Shown: positions 21,690-30,094 of the stretch, piece by piece
Numbering within the stretch: position 1 is the first letter of the stretch
Layout of the letters: each line of letters opens with the position of its first letter
DNA from: an uncultured Eggerthellaceae bacterium
GTDB lineage: Bacteria; Actinomycetota; Coriobacteriia; Coriobacteriales; Eggerthellaceae
NCBI GenBank assembly: GCA_934668515.1
Contig: CAKUNS010000022.1
Coordinates: 1-31,625, forward strand
Reading direction: 5' to 3'
Length of the DNA stretch: 31,625 nucleotides
The notes under the pieces: generated by a model
Told to the model about the DNA's origin: nothing
Database searches by the model: none
Seen by the model: only the letters and a program-made list of their open reading frames with translations
Program-made: the position numbers and the translations under genes

Positions 21690-23807
21690 ATGCTTCGATC
21701 GAAAGGCCTGACAGACAAGATGCTGCTTCTGGGCATCGACGGCATGGATCCGCGTTTCGCACGCGTCCTGGTCGATGAGGGCAAGATGCCCAACTTGAAG
21801 AAGCTGATGGAGAAGGGTGCCTGCCGCGAGGATCTTCGCATGCTGGGCGCTAACCCCACCATCACGCCGCCGATGTGGGCAACGCTCGCTACGGGCGCAT
21901 ACCCCATGACGCACGGCATCATGGACTACAACCTGTCTGCCGAAAACGACAAGGACGTCACCATCGGCGCGTTCAGCTCGCGCTTCCTGAAGGCCGAGCC
22001 GCTGTGGAACGTCACCGCTGAAGAGGGTAAGAAAACGCTGGTCATGCATTGGCCTGGCGGCTCGTTCCCTCCGACCACCGATTCCGAGAACCTCACCGTC
22101 ATCGATGGCTCTTCGCCCGGTGCCTGCTGCGCATGGTCCAGCGTCCGCGACCTCGACATGGTCTACGTCGCCAGCACCAAGTGCCCTAAGCCCAACTACC
22201 TGCCCATGGCAACCCTGACCTCCGAGCTTGAGGGCGACGAGCCTCTGAAGTTCCTGTACCCGCCCGTGCATGACGGCATGCCCATGTCCTCCGGCGGCGT
22301 CACCCCCGAGGCGAAGGAGCGCCTGAAGGGTTACCAGAAGTGGTACAAGGAGTTCATCGACGTCGAGGGTTACAAGCCTGATTCTTCGTTCGTTGTCGAC
22401 AACGTTCTTTACGAAGAGGGCAAGGGCCTTATGTGGAACGTCGCCGACTTCCCGACCGGCGTTTCCTTCTCGCCCGTGTGGCCTGCGCACGACTGGGGCT
22501 TCGATGTTCCGGCCGACGCCAAGGAATTCCTGATCATCACCTTCTATGGCAAGGTTCAGCGCTTCGGCCTTATCACCAAGGGCGAGTCCGGCGCTTATGA
22601 CACCGTCACCATTTACAAGGACAAGCAGACGGCCGAGCCCGTCACCGTTCTGACCGAGGACGCTGGCCTGGTTGGCGTTTACGACGAGGTTCCCTCCAAG
22701 GAAGGCCCCGAGCCCGTATATCGCAACATGCGCCTGCTCAAGATCGGCGAGGACGGCAACTACGTTCGCATTTGGTCTTCTCGTGGCATGAGCTGCACCG
22801 ACGACTCCGTCTTCTTCCCTAAGGAGAACTTCGCCGAGATCGTCAAGCGCTTTGGTCCCCCGCAACCCACCAGCCAGATGTGCGGCAACGACGCCGACCT
22901 TATCCTGAAGTGCAACAACGAGCAGTGGATCAAGGCCGCCGAGTGGCAGTCCAACGTCATCCATTACTTCATCGAGGAAAAGGGCACCGAGGTCGTCTTC
23001 AGCCACTTCCACAACATCGACCTGCAGAGCCACAACTACATGAAGTACATGAAGAACCGCGAGACCTCTCGTTACGACGAGTCTGAGGTTCGCAAGTTCG
23101 CCGAGGCCACCTACAAGGTCACCGACGACTATCTGGGTTCCTTCATGCACCTCATCGACGAGGGTTGGACGCTGGCTATCTTCTCCGACCACGCACTCAT
23201 TTCCTGCGAGGTTGAGGCTGTGGCCATGGGCGACAACACCGGCGTTTCGCTGGAGCCGCTGCATAAGATGGGCTACACCGTGCTCAAGACCGACGAGAAC
23301 GGCAAGGAGCTGCCCGAGGTTGATTGGACCAAGACCAAGGCCATCATGACCCGTTCCAATAGCATCTACATCAACGTCAAGGGCCGCGATCCGCACGGCA
23401 TCGTCGATCCCGCAGACAAGTACGAGCTCGAGGAGCAGATCATCACCGATCTGTACGGTTACAAGCACCCCAAGACCGGCCATCGCATCTTCGATCTGGC
23501 TGTCCACAACAAGGAAGCCGTTCTGTTCGGTTTGGGTGGCCCGATGGGTTCCGACATCGTGTTCTTCGTCAACGAGAACTATGCCGAGGACCATGGCGCC
23601 GGCCTGTCCACCGCTACCGGTCATAACGACACCTCGCTCGGCCCGATCTTCTGCGTTGCCGGCCCCGGCATCAAGGAAGGCTATCGTACCGACATGCACA
23701 TTCGCGAGGTCGACCTGGCTCCTACGGCCGCTGTCCTTCTGGGCGTCGACTTCCCGGCTCAGTGCGAGGGTTCGCCCGCGTACGACATCTTCACCGAGCG
23801 CGTCTAA
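21690..23807 (+). CDS. Alkaline-phosphatase-superfamily hydrolase (type I phosphodiesterase/nucleotide pyrophosphatase-like)
   Basis: A 705-residue metal-dependent hydrolase without an evident signal peptide, so probably cytosolic. Superfamily landmarks: GIDGMDP with metal Asp17, the nucleophile region TITPPMWATLATG (57-69, likely Thr59), YPMTHGI (71-77), FSDHALIS with the Asp-His metal pair, and TGHND with a late His. A central insertion of about 250 residues (roughly 180-420, including FPTGVSFSPVWP) may shape substrate choice. It likely cleaves a phosphate mono- or diester, though related enzymes act on sulfate or phosphonate esters. The frame opens at 21621; ATG 21690 is chosen because GGGAGGG lies five bases before it. 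It precedes a 12-TM permease. Confidence 0.82.
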   Translation: MLRSKGLTDKMLLLGIDGMDPRFARVLVDEGKMPNLKKLMEKGACREDLRMLGANPTITPPMWATLATGAYPMTHGIMDYNLSAENDKDVTIGAFSSRFLKAEPLWNVTAEEGKKTLVMHWPGGSFPPTTDSENLTVIDGSSPGACCAWSSVRDLDMVYVASTKCPKPNYLPMATLTSELEGDEPLKFLYPPVHDGMPMSSGGVTPEAKERLKGYQKWYKEFIDVEGYKPDSSFVVDNVLYEEGKGLMWNVADFPTGVSFSPVWPAHDWGFDVPADAKEFLIITFYGKVQRFGLITKGESGAYDTVTIYKDKQTAEPVTVLTEDAGLVGVYDEVPSKEGPEPVYRNMRLLKIGEDGNYVRIWSSRGMSCTDDSVFFPKENFAEIVKRFGPPQPTSQMCGNDADLILKCNNEQWIKAAEWQSNVIHYFIEEKGTEVVFSHFHNIDLQSHNYMKYMKNRETSRYDESEVRKFAEATYKVTDDYLGSFMHLIDEGWTLAIFSDHALISCEVEAVAMGDNTGVSLEPLHKMGYTVLKTDENGKELPEVDWTKTKAIMTRSNSIYINVKGRDPHGIVDPADKYELEEQIITDLYGYKHPKTGHRIFDLAVHNKEAVLFGLGGPMGSDIVFFVNENYAEDHGAGLSTATGHNDTSLGPIFCVAGPGIKEGYRTDMHIREVDLAPTAAVLLGVDFPAQCEGSPAYDIFTERV

Positions 23808-23853
23808 TAACGCCGCCATCCTCGGGCGCGGCCGAGCGCGCTTCCGTCGCCGA

Positions 23854-23874
23854 AGGGACTTTGCGAAGGTCCCT
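23854..23874 (+). terminator. Hairpin 1 after the hydrolase gene
   Basis: AGGGAC (23854-23859) pairs with GTCCCT (23869-23874) around a 9-base loop. There is no T run. It is one of two hairpins in the 268-base gap before the permease. Confidence 0.3.
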
Positions 23875-23937
23875 GAGAGCGACAGGGGCTTAGGAAGCGC
23901 AGCGACAGCCGCCAGTAGCCCGAAGTTCAGGAACAAA

Positions 23938-23969
23938 CAGGTGAAGCGTCAGAAATGACGCTTCACCTG
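23938..23969 (+). ncRNA. Perfect 14-bp hairpin with GAAA tetraloop between hydrolase and permease genes
   Basis: CAGGTGAAGCGTCA (23938-23951) and TGACGCTTCACCTG (23956-23969) enclose GAAA, a GNRA tetraloop. It has no U-tract, so it is more likely an mRNA-stabilising or processing element between the two cistrons, or part of a small RNA, than a simple terminator. Confidence 0.45.
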
Positions 23970-24075
23970 GGATTCCAATATCAAACCACCATTTCATATT
24001 CTGTTGAAACAGAGCGAAATAACGCACTGTTTAGGTTAGTGCGCTCTTTCGCCCCGATCGAATGGATTCAATAGC

Positions 24076-25509
24076 ATGGATGCAAGTAAAAAATCGCCTG
24101 CGCTGATTCATTACATCATCGTCGCGGCATTCTGCCTTTTCTTCCGCTTTGTGCCAGGCTTTGCGGGCATCACCCCGCTTGGCATGGCAATCTTGGGTTG
24201 CTTCATTGGTGCAGTCTACGGCTGGATCACCATCGACATGCTCTGGCCCAGTCTTATGGGCCTGTTCGGCATGGGCCTTACCTCCATCGGCATGGAGAAA
24301 GTCGCTGCTACGTGCTTCGGCTCGCTGCCCGTTCTTGGTCTGATCCTCTGCATGGGCGTCGTTGGCGTTGCCATGAAGACCGGTGCTTTCGACTGGCTGG
24401 TTACCCTGCTTCTTGGCAACAAGGCAATGCAGGGCAGGCCTTGGTTCACCATTTGGTTGGTCATGCTCATCGCTTGGCCGTTCGGCGCGTTCAACCCCAT
24501 CATCATGATGGTTGTTTTCGGCGCCTTCATCACCAGCATCCTGAAGGCATGCGGTGTTAAGCACAACGACAAGCTTGCCGTGTTCTGGTACCTTGGCTGC
24601 GCTTTCTCCCTGATGCTTGGCCAGATCCTGCTGCCGTTCATGGGCACCGGCCTTACGTTCTATTACAGCTTCATGACCATGTTCCCGAATCTCAGCATGC
24701 AGTTCGTGCCTTACATCGTGTTCATGATTCTCATGGGCGTCGCGATGATCTCTGTGTACGTTTTCCTCATCATGAAGATCATCTTCCGCGTTGACGCTGC
24801 TCCCGTTGCCAAGTACTGCAACGAGTGCGAGACCCCGAAGTGCAACCGCGACCAGAAGATCGCCCTTATCCTGTTCGTTGCCTTCCTGGTCATCGTTATT
24901 GCAAGCTCCCTGAACTTCGGTCCGATTTCCGACTTCCTGAAGAAGTTCGGCCTGCTGGGCAGCTGCCTTTCTGTTGCTCTGTTCGTCCCGATCATCAAGT
25001 CCGAGAACGGTGGTCCGTTGGCCAGCCTCGAAGAGATGTACACCATGTGCAACTGGGGTCAGGTCTTCATGATGGGTCTGATCATGGTCTTCTCCACCTA
25101 TCTGGGCGGTCAGGACACTGGTATCACCAGCGCTATGGCTATGTTGTTCATGCCTTTCATGGGTATGTCTCCGTGGGTTTTCATCGTTATCGCCCTTGTT
25201 ATCTCGGTTGTTCTTACCAATGTTGCGAACAACATGCTCATCGGCGTTATGGTCATGCCCTTCCTGGTTAACTTCGCAACCCAGGCTGGTATCAGCCCGA
25301 CGATGATCATCGTCCTTCTGTGGATCATGGTTCAGTTCGCTCTGGCAACCCCTGCTGCTTCGCCGGTTACCGCCGTCGCGATGACTCAGGAGATGGCCGA
25401 CGCTCAGACCATGACCAAGGCAGCCCTGAAGATCCTCCCCATCATGATCGTAATTGGTCTTGTTGTGGGCGTTGCGATTTCGCAGTTGGTCTTCGGCCTG
25501 CTTGGCTAA
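24076..25509 (+). CDS. SLC13/DASS-like anion permease (module A)
   Basis: A 477-residue integral membrane protein with about 12 hydrophobic helices. It shows two halves, each with a conserved hairpin region: FNPIIMM near residue 140 and the TNVANN motif near 377. It ends with TPAASPVTAVAMTQ, resembling the substrate loop of divalent-anion/Na+ symporters and ArsB-type carriers. A short cytosolic loop with Cys residues (YCNECETPKC, about 252-261) is unusual and could bind metal. No strong ribosome-binding site precedes ATG 24076. It is a clear paralogue of the permease at 28496-29950. The substrate is unknown, probably an organic anion related to the hydrolase upstream. Confidence 0.82.
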   Translation: MDASKKSPALIHYIIVAAFCLFFRFVPGFAGITPLGMAILGCFIGAVYGWITIDMLWPSLMGLFGMGLTSIGMEKVAATCFGSLPVLGLILCMGVVGVAMKTGAFDWLVTLLLGNKAMQGRPWFTIWLVMLIAWPFGAFNPIIMMVVFGAFITSILKACGVKHNDKLAVFWYLGCAFSLMLGQILLPFMGTGLTFYYSFMTMFPNLSMQFVPYIVFMILMGVAMISVYVFLIMKIIFRVDAAPVAKYCNECETPKCNRDQKIALILFVAFLVIVIASSLNFGPISDFLKKFGLLGSCLSVALFVPIIKSENGGPLASLEEMYTMCNWGQVFMMGLIMVFSTYLGGQDTGITSAMAMLFMPFMGMSPWVFIVIALVISVVLTNVANNMLIGVMVMPFLVNFATQAGISPTMIIVLLWIMVQFALATPAASPVTAVAMTQEMADAQTMTKAALKILPIMIVIGLVVGVAISQLVFGLLG

Positions 25510-25522
25510 TAAGCTTTCTCCT

Positions 25523-25595
25523 TGCAAGCGGAAACCCTCCCTGAGTATTTGCTTGCAGCTCTATAGAGGCAGGAGGAACCTCCCGTCCGCCTGCC
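25523..25595 (+). other. Inverted repeats after the permease gene
   Basis: The 305-base gap 25510-25814 begins with TGCAAGC/GCTTGCA (25523-25529, 25551-25557) and GGCAGG/CCTGCC (25568-25573, 25590-25595), which precede the strong terminator. They may form a structured 3' untranslated region. Confidence 0.3.
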
Positions 25596-25598
25596 CAG

Positions 25599-25634
25599 AA
25601 ACCCGTCCTCGCATGCGAGGACGGGTTTTCTTTT
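25599..25634 (+). terminator. Intrinsic terminator of module A permease
   Basis: AAACCCGTCCTC (25599-25610) pairs perfectly with GAGGACGGGTTT (25617-25628), loop GCATGC, followed by TCTTTT. Confidence 0.9.
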
Positions 25635-25720
25635 GGTTTGCTCACTCTTAAGCCGTCGTCACGCCGCGCGGTTCTTTCTAACGCGAGGGAAACGGTTCGT
25701 TTGCGTGGCGAAAAAGCCCC

Positions 25721-25750
25721 TTGAAGTCTTCGGCGCACACAGCGTAATCT
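25721..25750 (+). promoter_or_regulatory. Possible promoter of the MarR operon
   Basis: TTGAAG (25721-25726) and TAATCT (25745-25750) with an 18-base spacer, about 65 bases before the MarR start. Confidence 0.35.
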
Positions 25751-25814
25751 GTTCTTGAAAAGGGGATGCCGTGCACAAAGCCCGCGGCTGACCGGAATCG
25801 AGAAAGGCTCGGTT

Positions 25815-26474
25815 ATGGATAAGAAGGAAGAACTTCTAGAGAAATACCAGCATGCCATCATGTTGCATTTTTTCGCAATGGGAAAGCATCGGGGTTTGGT
25901 CGGTCGAGCAGGGCGTCCGGTTGACAACCCGTCCAGTGGCCAGGGTCGCGTGATTGCATGCCTGAAGCTTAAGGACGGCATCGGCATCAAAGACCTCGCG
26001 CAGATCTTGGGCATGAGCGTTCCCTCGCTCAACGATCTTCTGATGAAGATGGAATACGGCGGCTTCGTCGAGCGTCGCCCGGTTTCCGACGGCGATACGA
26101 TCTCTCAGGTGTTCTTAACCGAGAAGGGCAAGGCGGTTAAGCAGAACGATCCTTCGGCTGCGGCTGCTCACGATTCGGCCGACGTCGACCCGCTTGAAGG
26201 GTTCACCGACGAAGAGCTTGAGATCATGGACGGTTATCTTGACCGCATGATCGCCAACCTTGAGGCGAACGTCGGCATGGATGAGATCGAGGAACTGCAT
26301 CGCAAGCACGAGGAGCGCAAAGAATACCTTCACAGGCAGTTCGGTGGTGCCGAAGAGGTGTTCGCAAAGGTTGCGAACGGCCTTTCCTCAAGCCTTCATG
26401 CCGGATACGATCTATATGCAAGCGTCCTTCATGACGACAGGAAAGAGACCAAGAACGGCGGTGACCTTCTATGA
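25815..26474 (+). CDS. MarR-family transcriptional regulator
   Basis: A 219-residue winged helix-turn-helix protein. The DNA-binding core (about 40-108) shows GQGRVIACLKLKDG, then IKDLAQILGMSVPSLNDLLMKMEYGGFVERRP, then a beta-wing and FLTEKGKAV. A long acidic helix rich in Glu follows (about 125-175). It is longer than typical MarR proteins (about 150 residues); the last 45 residues, after HRQFGG, are extra. The frame opens at 25755; ATG 25815 is chosen because AGAAAGG lies upstream. It overlaps the next gene by four bases (ATGA), so it probably controls a function tied to that TIM-barrel protein, or its own operon. Confidence 0.85.
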   Translation: MDKKEELLEKYQHAIMLHFFAMGKHRGLVGRAGRPVDNPSSGQGRVIACLKLKDGIGIKDLAQILGMSVPSLNDLLMKMEYGGFVERRPVSDGDTISQVFLTEKGKAVKQNDPSAAAAHDSADVDPLEGFTDEELEIMDGYLDRMIANLEANVGMDEIEELHRKHEERKEYLHRQFGGAEEVFAKVANGLSSSLHAGYDLYASVLHDDRKETKNGGDLL

Positions 26475-27208
26475 GCGATACCTTCGCTGGCGATTTCGAA
26501 AACGAGCTGATCCTTGCTGAAGAAAAAGGCTTTTCTGCCGCACTTGAGGCGAAGTCTGTTCAGGGTCAGTTGCTGAAAGCGGAGGTGCGCGCGCCCCTGG
26601 CGGCAAGGAACTGCCCTGGTATCGAGCTGATCGGCCATACCATTCGCACGCTTGTGTTCTCGACCGACTTGTACATCATCCGTAATAGCAACGCCGATGC
26701 GGTTTTGGCTGCGGCTCCGTTCACTTGCCAGCCTTCCATTACGCAGGCGCTGTTGCAGATTTCCGGCAGGCCGGTGCTGGCAGGCGTTACCGGTGCCACC
26801 ACGTCGGGCCCGCGTTCGGTGATTCTGGCAATGGAGTCGGAGTCGCAGGGCGTAAGCGCCGTCATCGCGAACATGTCTGCCGATCCTGAGCTTATCAGCA
26901 GCATGGCGCGTATGATCGACATCCCCATTGTTGCCACGGTGGGCGCGTTCGATGAAACGGTTGCTCTGAAGATCGCCGCAGGCGCGCGAATCATCAACGT
27001 AGCTGCCGGCAGGAAGACTGCCGAGGTTGTGGCGAAGGTGCGCGAGGCGTTCCCCGAGATCCCGATCATCGCGACAGCCGGTCCTACCGAGGAGACGGCG
27101 CAGGCCGCAATTGATGCAGGCGCCGACGCGCTTTCGTGGACTCCGCCCAGCAGCCAAGAGCTCGAGCGCGAAACCATGCGCAAGAACAGGGAGGCTGTGG
27201 GGTTATAG
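26471..27208 (+). CDS. Predicted TIM-barrel protein of unknown function
   Basis: A 245-residue soluble protein. Repeating beta-alpha units are visible, with strands such as DAVLAAAPFTCQPS, PVLAGVTGATT, AVIANMSAD, PIVATVGAFDE, ARIINVAAGR and PIIATAGPTEE, and the final segment AAIDAGADALSWTPPSS. The last two strands recall the phosphate-binding part of KDPG-aldolase/ThiG/epimerase-type barrels. I cannot assign a family or reaction. Translation is coupled to the MarR gene through an ATGA overlap. An RNA hairpin at 27358-27385 probably ends the transcript. Confidence 0.7.
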   Translation: MSDTFAGDFENELILAEEKGFSAALEAKSVQGQLLKAEVRAPLAARNCPGIELIGHTIRTLVFSTDLYIIRNSNADAVLAAAPFTCQPSITQALLQISGRPVLAGVTGATTSGPRSVILAMESESQGVSAVIANMSADPELISSMARMIDIPIVATVGAFDETVALKIAAGARIINVAAGRKTAEVVAKVREAFPEIPIIATAGPTEETAQAAIDAGADALSWTPPSSQELERETMRKNREAVGL

Positions 27209-27355
27209 GCCGCCAGTCATTGGTTTGACTTTGCGAAGCAAGGCCTCGATCAGCCGCGTAGTCCCAGGAGTCCAGGCCGTGATTGCGAGCTCCTCGGAGC
27301 GAGCAAGCCGCGTAGCCCAAGAGTATAGGCTGTTTAGGCTGCTATTTCCTGCTCT

Positions 27356-28282
27356 TTATCGAGCGGATCGAGAGATCCGCTCGATTTCTTCTATATAGGT
27401 TTCTTGGATAGGCGTGAGCACGTCATTTTTCCCGACTATGTATCCAAAGCGAAACGAATCAGTGGTGGCGATGGGGGCAGCCGCTATTCCCATCGCGTTC
27501 ATTCTTTCCGGTTGGACGTTGCACCAAGTTACAAAACCTTTGAAGGATGCGATCCCTCGAATCAAGTCGGGAAGAGCGACGGCGGCGTCGTATACGGGTA
27601 TGCCATTGTATATTTCCGCTGGCCCTCGCTCGGGCCAGTCGTCGGGGGAGCTAAGGTTGAAGTATTGGCCAAACTGATACTCGGGGTAAACTTGCAGATC
27701 TTCGGGTGAGATCAGATCCCGTTCCGCTAAGGGATGGTCGGTTGGCATCAGGGCGTGAGGCTGGAATTCTCGCATCTTCTGGAAGCGCAACCCCGAATCG
27801 GAAACAGCTTTCAGGGTTGACGCCTCTGTTGCGTTTCGCATGCTTATGAACCCCATATCGGCTGAGCCTGAAGAAACCATTCGAATGACGACGCTGATCG
27901 GCTCGATGTCATACGAGCAGGAGAATGCTGAAAACTCTGGGAGCCTAGCAAGATCTCCTAGCGCCCATTGCGCGAATCCGAAGTTCTGTCCAACAGCGGC
28001 GAAATCGAGGCTGGTTCCAGCGCCGCTGCCGAATTCTGCTTCTATCAGGTCCATGCTTTGCACAGCTCGTCGGGCGTACCCGAGAAATTCGATTCCTCGA
28101 CTAGTTGGAGTCGCGCCTTTTCTTCCGCGATTGAAAACCTTGAAGCCAATGTGATCTTCGACTTGCGTGATCGCGTTCGAAAGCGTCGCTTGTGAAACAT
28201 GCAAGTCTTTTGCTGCCTCGGTGAGCGAGCCTTTTTCGGCAGCTTTCATTACGTAGCGTAATTGCTGTACGGTCAGTTTCAT
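27356..28282 (-). CDS. LysR-family transcriptional regulator (module B)
   Basis: A 308-residue regulator with an N-terminal winged helix-turn-helix, LTVQQLRYVMKAAEKGSLTEAAKDLHVSQATLSNAITQVEDHIG, followed by FKVFNRGRKGATPT (2-62), and a LysR effector-binding domain. The minus-strand ATG at 28282 has AAAGGAAAA upstream. It is divergent from the permease at 28496 and shares architecture and sequence with the LysR protein of module A, indicating duplication of a regulator-permease unit. The last codons overlap a 12-bp hairpin at 27358-27385. Confidence 0.92.
   Translation of the reverse strand: MKLTVQQLRYVMKAAEKGSLTEAAKDLHVSQATLSNAITQVEDHIGFKVFNRGRKGATPTSRGIEFLGYARRAVQSMDLIEAEFGSGAGTSLDFAAVGQNFGFAQWALGDLARLPEFSAFSCSYDIEPISVVIRMVSSGSADMGFISMRNATEASTLKAVSDSGLRFQKMREFQPHALMPTDHPLAERDLISPEDLQVYPEYQFGQYFNLSSPDDWPERGPAEIYNGIPVYDAAVALPDLIRGIASFKGFVTWCNVQPERMNAMGIAAAPIATTDSFRFGYIVGKNDVLTPIQETYIEEIERISRSAR
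27358..27385 (+). terminator. Terminator-like hairpin overlapping the end of the LysR gene
   Basis: ATCGAGCGGATC (27358-27369) pairs with GATCCGCTCGAT (27374-27385) around a GAGA tetraloop, followed on the plus strand by TTCTTCT. It is placed to end the MarR/TIM-barrel transcript, and it lies within the last codons of the convergent LysR gene. Confidence 0.6.
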
Positions 28283-28426
28283 ATCGTTTTCCTTTGGGTT
28301 CTTTGAACTTGGTTTCTAGAAATAAGGTTCATTTTCGAAATTCTTCAAGTTGGGCTTCGGCTATTAAAACACGCGATATGACCTGGCTTTATCCTTGTCT
28401 CAAACGCTCTTATCATGATCCGCATC

Positions 28427-28475
28427 TTAGGATTACCTAAATAAAAAAGCAATCTATTAGGAATCTAAAACAACG
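28427..28475. promoter_or_regulatory. Divergent regulatory region of module B with TTAGG dyads
   Basis: In the 213-base gap between LysR and permease, TTAGG-ATTA-CCTAA (28427-28440) is a perfect dyad, TTAGGAATCTAA (28457-28468) is a second imperfect one, and GGATTAG follows at about 28475-28481. The repeats lie just upstream of the permease ribosome-binding site, where a LysR activator or repressor site is expected. Confidence 0.4.
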
Positions 28476-28495
28476 GATTAGAAAGAGGGAAGGAA

Positions 28496-29950
28496 ATGGA
28501 AGAGACGGCGAAGAAATTCGACGCTAAGTATTACGTCCATTCCGTCATCGGTTTGATTCTGATGTTCGGCATACCGCTGATTCCGCCGATTGAGCCCATT
28601 ACGCACATCGGCATGCAGATTGGCGGCATCTTCATAGGCTTGGTTTACCTGTGGTCGACCGTTGGGCTGTTCTGGCCAAGCCTCCTTGGCATTGTGGCAT
28701 TCGCATTTACCGATTACACCGATATGAACGGTATGTTTGCATGCTTCTCGGCGTATCTGCCCATGCTCATGCTGTTCTGCATGATTTTCTTCGGGGCAAT
28801 TGGCGATTGTGGCCTGACCCGCTATATCGCTCATTGGTTTCTGAAGCGCAAGATCATCAACGGGCGACCTTCGGTATTCAACTTCTTGTTCTTCATGGCG
28901 ATGTTCGCTGTGTCCGCTATTGTTGACCCGCTGATGGCGATGCTTGTTCTGTGGCCGACTATGTACATCATTTTCGAAGAGGTTGGCTATCAGAAAACCG
29001 ACACGTATTGCAAGATCATGCTTGTGGCTTCTTTCGTGGCCGTTACCCTTGGTCAAAGCACGCTGCCTTTCTTCGGTGGCCAGTTGGTCATCTTGGGCGC
29101 ATTCGAGGTAGCCAGCGGGATTCCTACAAACTACATGGCCTACATCGCGTTTAACGTTGTAACCAGCATTGCAATCCTTGCGGTTGTTACCCTTGTCATC
29201 AAGTTCATCCTCCGTCCCGACATGAGCAAGATGGCTGCGATCTCGGTCGAGCAGATCAATAAGGAAGAACTGCCGCCGATGAATATCCAGCAGAAGGCCT
29301 ACGTGCTGGTGACCATTTTGTTTTTCATTTTTGCGCTTGGTCCTTCGGTGTTGCCTGCTGATTGGGCTATCACCCAGTTCATGAATGACATCAACCTGGT
29401 TGGCTTTACCATTCTTGCGCTGGGAGTTCTTGCCCTTATCAAGGTGGACGGAAAGCCGATTTTGGAGCCTGTCCGCATTTGCAAAGAGTACGTGATGTGG
29501 GATCTCTATCTTCTAGTAGTCGTGTGCGTGTTCCTTGCCGGCAGCTTGATGGCTCCCGAGACGGGTTTGCGCGAATGGCTTGTCGGCGTACTCACCCCTG
29601 TCTTCAATGCTGGCGGCCCGCTGTTCTTCAGCGTGGTGCTTATCGTGATCGGTGCGTTGGTCACCAACGTGGCTAACAATGCCATTACCGGCGCTATCCT
29701 CATGCAGATCATTGTGGCGATGGGCCCTGTTGTCGGCCTTCAGAACCAGGCTGCTCTTGCCATGACGGTGTGCTTGGCGACGTTCATGGCCATTCTCACT
29801 CCTGCGGGTTCGCCTTATGCGGCTGTTTTCCATTCGAACAAGGACAAGATCTCGTCTGGCGAGATCCTGAAGTACGGCAGCATCATGATGGTCGCTGGTT
29901 TGCTTGTGTATATCGTTATCGGAGTACCGCTGGCTAACTTGATGTTCTAA
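28496..29950 (+). CDS. SLC13/DASS-like anion permease (module B)
   Basis: A 484-residue integral membrane protein with about 12 hydrophobic helices. Halves are marked by DPLMAMLVLWP near 142-152 and VTNVANN near 390, then LTPAGSPYAAVFHSN close to the C-terminus, the same order as in the module A permease. It is likely an ion-coupled carrier for an organic anion. AGGGAAGGAA supports ATG 28496. It is divergent from its LysR regulator and followed by an alkylsulfatase-like hydrolase, with a terminator in between. Confidence 0.83.
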   Translation: MEETAKKFDAKYYVHSVIGLILMFGIPLIPPIEPITHIGMQIGGIFIGLVYLWSTVGLFWPSLLGIVAFAFTDYTDMNGMFACFSAYLPMLMLFCMIFFGAIGDCGLTRYIAHWFLKRKIINGRPSVFNFLFFMAMFAVSAIVDPLMAMLVLWPTMYIIFEEVGYQKTDTYCKIMLVASFVAVTLGQSTLPFFGGQLVILGAFEVASGIPTNYMAYIAFNVVTSIAILAVVTLVIKFILRPDMSKMAAISVEQINKEELPPMNIQQKAYVLVTILFFIFALGPSVLPADWAITQFMNDINLVGFTILALGVLALIKVDGKPILEPVRICKEYVMWDLYLLVVVCVFLAGSLMAPETGLREWLVGVLTPVFNAGGPLFFSVVLIVIGALVTNVANNAITGAILMQIIVAMGPVVGLQNQAALAMTVCLATFMAILTPAGSPYAAVFHSNKDKISSGEILKYGSIMMVAGLLVYIVIGVPLANLMF

Positions 29951-29968
29951 ATGGTTTAGATAGATTCA

Positions 29969-30006
29969 ACGGTCGTGCCCGTTTGGGCGCGGCCGTTCTT
30001 TCTTTT
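29969..30006 (+). terminator. Intrinsic terminator after module B permease
   Basis: ACGGTCGTGCCC (29969-29980) pairs with GGGCGCGGCCGT (29985-29996; two G-U pairs at T29973 and T29976), loop GTTT, then TTCTTTCTTTT. The hydrolase downstream may thus have its own promoter or depend on read-through. Confidence 0.85.
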
Positions 30007-30094
30007 CGTGGGGCGCTTACCAATTAATCACCTCTTGTTGGTCGCTCTCTTCCAAGTAAACTGTTCCGTGTGGATGACGACGAATGGAGGGAAC

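Noticed and set aside
21582..23936. 784-codon open frame on the minus strand opposite the phosphohydrolase
   Set aside because: The plus-strand gene has intact superfamily motifs and a good ribosome-binding site; the antisense product is Gly/Val/Asp-rich with no recognisable domain.
24031..25527. 498-codon minus-strand frame opposite the module A permease
   Set aside because: A His/Asp/Glu-rich translation is the usual shadow of a membrane-protein gene; no motif or start supports it.
28283..28495. DtxR/IdeR iron box at the TTAGG dyad
   Set aside because: The dyad TTAGG-ATTA-CCTAA lacks the 19-bp iron-box pattern, and the divergent LysR gene is a simpler explanation.
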